From the NCBI GenBank assembly GCA_016301965.1, contig JAEDOO010000025.1:1-18134 (forward strand): DNA of 18,134 bases, read 5' to 3'. Below, in pieces: positions 15,439-18,134 of the stretch. This DNA comes from Lachnospiraceae bacterium (GTDB lineage Bacteria > Bacillota > Clostridia > Lachnospirales > Lachnospiraceae). The notes beneath the pieces are model-generated. The model saw only the letters and a list, made by a program, of their open reading frames with translations, made no database searches and was not told where the DNA came from. The position numbers and the translations under genes were made by a program. Numbering within the stretch: position 1 is the stretch's first letter; each line of letters opens with the position of its first letter.

Positions 15439-16197
15439 TTAACGGAACGCTTTGATCTCAATATTTTCCTTCTTGAATGCCTCGGAAATTTTCTGAACAA
15501 AAGCAATCGCTTTGGGTCCATCTCCATGCACACAAAGAGTATCTCCCTTGATCTGCAGTTCTTTTCCGCTGTATCCCGTCACTTTGCCTTCCTTGATCAT
15601 ACGGATGCAGCGTTTGATTGCCTCGTCCTCATCCGTAATCATGGATCCTTCCAATTTTCTTCCTCTCAGAGAAAGATCATCTTCATATGCGCGGTCTGCA
15701 AAGATTTCACAGGCGGTACGAAGGCCGATTTTTTCTGCCTCTTCGCCCAGAACAGCGCCGGCGCAGTAATAAATGATGATGTCGGGATCGATTTCGTAAC
15801 ATGCCTCACAGATGGCTCTTGACAGCTGTCTGTCCGTCTGGCACATATTTCCCATGGCTCCATGCGGCGCAACATGGTGAATTTTGGTTCCATAGCTTGT
15901 GGTAAAAGCAGAAAGTGCTCCGATCTGGTATTTCACATAATTCTTTGCCTCGTCAAAGGACAGATACATTTTTCTTCTGCCGAAGCCAAGAAGATCCGGG
16001 AAGCTTGGATGTGCTCCTATCACAACCCCTCTCTCTGCAGCTATTCTGACTACGCGATCCATTACCATGGGATCACCTGCATGCCAGCCACATGCCACAT
16101 TTGCTGCGGTAACATATTTTAAAATTTCCTCATCATCACCAAGTTTATATGAACCAAAGCTTTCGCCAATATCACTGTTCAGATCTACTGAATGCAT
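15439..16197 (-). CDS. pxpA: 5-oxoprolinase subunit A (LamB/YcsF family)
   Basis: A 252-residue LamB/YcsF protein, usual length. With PxpB and PxpC it hydrolyses 5-oxoproline to glutamate at the cost of ATP, in the cytosol. Family blocks seen in order: VDLNSDIGESFG (4-15), ANVACGWHAGDP (32-43), IGAHPSFPDLLGFGRR (60-75), HHVAPHGAMGN and, near the end, LCVHGDGPKAIAFV. The third block is usually HVKPHGALYN or HVKPHGALGN; here the Lys is Ala, a change worth noting. AAGGAGG sits 7 nt before the ATG. It follows pxpC after a 116-nt structured gap, so it may be partly separately controlled, and precedes the symporter. Confidence 0.92.
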   Translation of the reverse strand: MHSVDLNSDIGESFGSYKLGDDEEILKYVTAANVACGWHAGDPMVMDRVVRIAAERGVVIGAHPSFPDLLGFGRRKMYLSFDEAKNYVKYQIGALSAFTTSYGTKIHHVAPHGAMGNMCQTDRQLSRAICEACYEIDPDIIIYYCAGAVLGEEAEKIGLRTACEIFADRAYEDDLSLRGRKLEGSMITDEDEAIKRCIRMIKEGKVTGYSGKELQIKGDTLCVHGDGPKAIAFVQKISEAFKKENIEIKAFR

Positions 16198-16255
16198 ATG
16201 ATTTCCTCCTTGCGCTACAATTGTTGATTTGTATAACCGGTACCGATCTATATTG

Positions 16256-16304
16256 CATCTGTCAGGCTTTCTTGCGCGTCCGCAAATTCGAAAACCAACA
16301 GATG
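16256..16304. repeat. Nested inverted repeats in the pxpC-pxpA gap
   Basis: Outer arms CATCTGT (16256-16262) and ACAGATG (16298-16304) enclose a tight hairpin, TTGCG (16272-16276) and CGCAA (16281-16285) with a 4-nt loop. No U-tract follows on either strand. It begins 10 nt past the pxpC stop, so an mRNA stabilising or processing structure is more likely than a terminator. I see no convincing promoter in this gap. Confidence 0.4.
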
Positions 16305-16313
16305 TAATCAGAA

Positions 16314-17264
16314 TTAATTGTTCAGGGCTTCACTCAGCTGTTTCATTTCTTCCAGCTCCCTGATATATAACAGATGTGCCAGTTCCATACTGACATGTAC
16401 AAAACGAACGGTCATTCCAGGCTTGGCCTGCGCAATCTTTGGAAGATCCACGGTAATGACTGTTCCGATTTTCGTATATCCGCCTACCGTCTGCCTGTCT
16501 GCCATCATGATGAACGGCTGTCCCGTGGTAGGCACCTGAATGGAACCAAAGGCGATTCCATCACTGATAATATTACCGTCCTTGATATGCTTTACCGGAA
16601 CCTCACGCTCCAGCCTGCATCCCTGACGGTCTGACTGTGTAGTGACTTTGGCACTGTACCAGAAAAACTTTCTCTGTTCTTCTTTGGTAAAGGCATCCTC
16701 CTGAGGACCCAGAACTACCCTGAGCACCACCTCATCCGTTGGATATACGGGAACCGGCACATGCCTTTTTTCCATTCCCGGCAGCAGAGACTTCGGTGCT
16801 GTAAACTTAATGGTGTCCCCTTTTTGCAGGGCTCTGCCCTCATATCCGCCGAGTTTTTTCGCTGCCAGTGTGGATTTTGATCCCATCATCAGCGGTAAAT
16901 CCAGACCGCCGGCAAAAGCAATATAGCCCCGGCAGCCGCCGCCCATGGCGAACCCGAACCGCAGCACATCCCCCGCATGTACGGCTACTGCCGCATACAT
17001 CGGGATTTTTTCTCCGTTTATTGTCGGCTGCATATCACCGCCTGTTACGGCGATCACATTATCCTGATCAAAAACAAGCTCAGGTCCCTTAAAGGTAATT
17101 TCCAGTGCCCCTTCTCCCTGGGGATTCCCCACAAGAATGTTTGCTATGTGAAAAGCTCTGGCGTCCATCGGTCCTGACGGAGTAACGCCATACTGCTGAT
17201 ATCCAAATCTTCCCTCATCCTGTACTGTTGTAAAAGGACCGGGATCTTTTACCAGTATTCCCAT
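16314..17264 (-). CDS. pxpC: 5-oxoprolinase subunit C (biotin-dependent carboxyltransferase-like, KipA family)
   Basis: A 316-residue protein of the AHS2/KipA family, partner of PxpB in ATP-dependent 5-oxoproline hydrolysis. The start MGILVKDPGPFTTVQDEGR is the family signature, followed by GYQQYGVTPSGPMDARAF, GNPQGEGALEITFKGPEL, GGGCRGYIAFAGGLDLP and LGSK-like MGSKSTL. Later come VVLGPQEDAFTKEE, SDRQGCRLE and the near C-terminal DRQTVGGYTKIGTVI. The frame opens at 17297, but the family start and GGAGG 6 nt upstream both point to the ATG at 17264. It begins 54 nt after pxpB. The length is normal and no key block is missing. Confidence 0.93.
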   Translation of the reverse strand: MGILVKDPGPFTTVQDEGRFGYQQYGVTPSGPMDARAFHIANILVGNPQGEGALEITFKGPELVFDQDNVIAVTGGDMQPTINGEKIPMYAAVAVHAGDVLRFGFAMGGGCRGYIAFAGGLDLPLMMGSKSTLAAKKLGGYEGRALQKGDTIKFTAPKSLLPGMEKRHVPVPVYPTDEVVLRVVLGPQEDAFTKEEQRKFFWYSAKVTTQSDRQGCRLEREVPVKHIKDGNIISDGIAFGSIQVPTTGQPFIMMADRQTVGGYTKIGTVITVDLPKIAQAKPGMTVRFVHVSMELAHLLYIRELEEMKQLSEALNN

Positions 17265-17318
17265 ATCTGACCTCCATACCTTCTGTGTGTATATCAAGCG
17301 GATCTTGTTTCTGCCGCG

Positions 17319-18041
17319 TTACTCTTCTATATGAACTTTAACTTTATAGGTACCGGCCTCATCCGCCCGCCGGATCTCATCATATTCTTTCTTTGTCACA
17401 GGTATGTAACGTACCCATTCTCCCGCGTGAACCAGGAAGGGATCTTCTTTTTTGTAGTCGCAGATCGTTACCGGAGTGGATCCGATCATATTCCAGCCAC
17501 AGGGCTGCTCAAAAGGAATCAGATCGGAAAGATTCAGCTGTACCACCACAGACCGGGCGGGAATCTTCACTCTCGCCGTATCCCGGCGCTTAAAGGAAAA
17601 GGGTTCCTCAAATCTGGCGGAATAGGGGTGCCCCGGTGCAAATCCCAGCATATATACGTAATAATCGTGGGAAGAATGTTTCCGGATGATCTCCTCCACG
17701 GTGGTATGCTCCAGCTCTGCGCAAAGCTCCAGATCCGGTCCGGTCTCACCACCGTACAGGATCGGCACTTCACGAATGATTTTCTTTGTAGTTCCGATAT
17801 CCTCCATGGTATCCAGACGCTGATAAATCATATCTGTCAGCCTGTCCGGACTGATCACTTCCGGACGATAGTGAATCATCAGGGACGCATAGGTGGGAAC
17901 CATCTCGCGGATACCTTCCACCGGTCTCTTTTTCAATTCCTCATGCAGCATAAGGACTTTACGGTTTACCTCCAGACTGATCTCATCGCCCATCTGAACG
18001 GACAGTGCCTGATCGCCGGAAATCAAAATCTTAACATCCAT
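17319..18041 (-). CDS. pxpB: 5-oxoprolinase subunit B (allophanate hydrolase subunit 1-like, KipI family)
   Basis: A 240-residue KipI/AHS1 family protein, subunit of the ATP-dependent 5-oxoprolinase. Seen are the N-terminal GDQALSVQMGDEIS, the PTYASLMIHYRPE strand, VPILYGGETGPDL, the signature HSSHDYYVYMLGFAPGHPY and the C-terminal PCGWNMIGSTPVTI. The frame continues upstream to an ATG at 18119, but ATG 18041 opens the conserved fold and has GGAGG 9 nt upstream. A related Bacillus protein inhibits the sporulation kinase KinA, but clustering with pxpC and pxpA supports the enzymatic role. It is the first visible gene of the operon; the 93 bases before it hold no promoter I can defend. Confidence 0.93.
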   Translation of the reverse strand: MDVKILISGDQALSVQMGDEISLEVNRKVLMLHEELKKRPVEGIREMVPTYASLMIHYRPEVISPDRLTDMIYQRLDTMEDIGTTKKIIREVPILYGGETGPDLELCAELEHTTVEEIIRKHSSHDYYVYMLGFAPGHPYSARFEEPFSFKRRDTARVKIPARSVVVQLNLSDLIPFEQPCGWNMIGSTPVTICDYKKEDPFLVHAGEWVRYIPVTKKEYDEIRRADEAGTYKVKVHIEE

Positions 18042-18134
18042 CTTACCGTACCTCCGGTTCTTTGCCGTGCCTGTTTCCCGTCCAATAACTGTCAGTTTGT
18101 ATCTGTTCAGTGCTTTCACAGATAAGTTTTTCTT

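Noticed and set aside
14360..15442. 360-codon plus-strand open frame opposite the symporter
   Set aside because: Antisense of membrane-protein codons gives a polar, Cys/Gln-rich nonsense protein.
16198..16313. Riboswitch or second promoter in the pxpC-pxpA gap
   Set aside because: The structure matches no riboswitch I can recognise, and no -35/-10 pair is convincing.

Overview
The window looks like chromosomal DNA of an anaerobic Firmicute of the Clostridia, most likely a Lachnospiraceae-type gut bacterium. Support: strong AGGAGG-type ribosome binding sites, TATAAT promoters, a glutamate dehydrogenase that reads very like the clostridial class I enzyme, and amino-acid fermentation genes beside a bacterial microcompartment locus. 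The genus is inference. All eleven large genes and both small shell genes lie on the minus strand, so transcription runs from high to low coordinates. I see no rRNA, tRNA, CRISPR array, insertion sequence or phage gene, and every gene appears intact.

Read in transcription order, the right end (18041 to 14039) is a 5-oxoproline operon: pxpB, pxpC, a structured 116-nt gap, pxpA, and a dicarboxylate/amino acid:cation symporter. A hairpin at 13948-13975 closes it. The symporter lacks several residues that bind acidic amino acids in characterised relatives, which makes it a candidate 5-oxoproline carrier. PxpABC would turn 5-oxoproline into glutamate.

Next (13906 to 7108) comes the least understood block. 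It holds a 1541-residue protein with an HD phosphohydrolase-like domain, a long helical repeat region, a NadD-like nucleotidyltransferase domain, a possible acetyltransferase-like stretch and a phosphoribosyltransferase-like motif. It is followed by a divergent lactate/malate dehydrogenase-like protein and, overlapping that by 10 nt, a flavodoxin-fold reductase with a four-cysteine cluster. This three-gene set is my best candidate for an undescribed system.

The third block (6973 to 2173) has its own TATAAT promoter and an inverted repeat at that promoter. It encodes a class I aminotransferase, glutamate dehydrogenase, a D-2-hydroxyacid dehydrogenase and a MOFRL-family glycerate 2-kinase, and ends at a hairpin at 2124-2159. 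Together these could carry serine through hydroxypyruvate and D-glycerate to 2-phosphoglycerate, with glutamate dehydrogenase handling the amino groups.

The left end holds a secreted or membrane-anchored EndA-like nuclease with its own promoter (1965 to 772). After it comes a two-gene microcompartment shell operon (642 to 38) with its own promoter and a possible terminator at the window edge. No enzyme with an obvious encapsulation role lies next to it inside this window. No stretch over 300 bases lacks a gene. The last 93 bases (18042-18134) lie upstream of pxpB and show nothing I can call.
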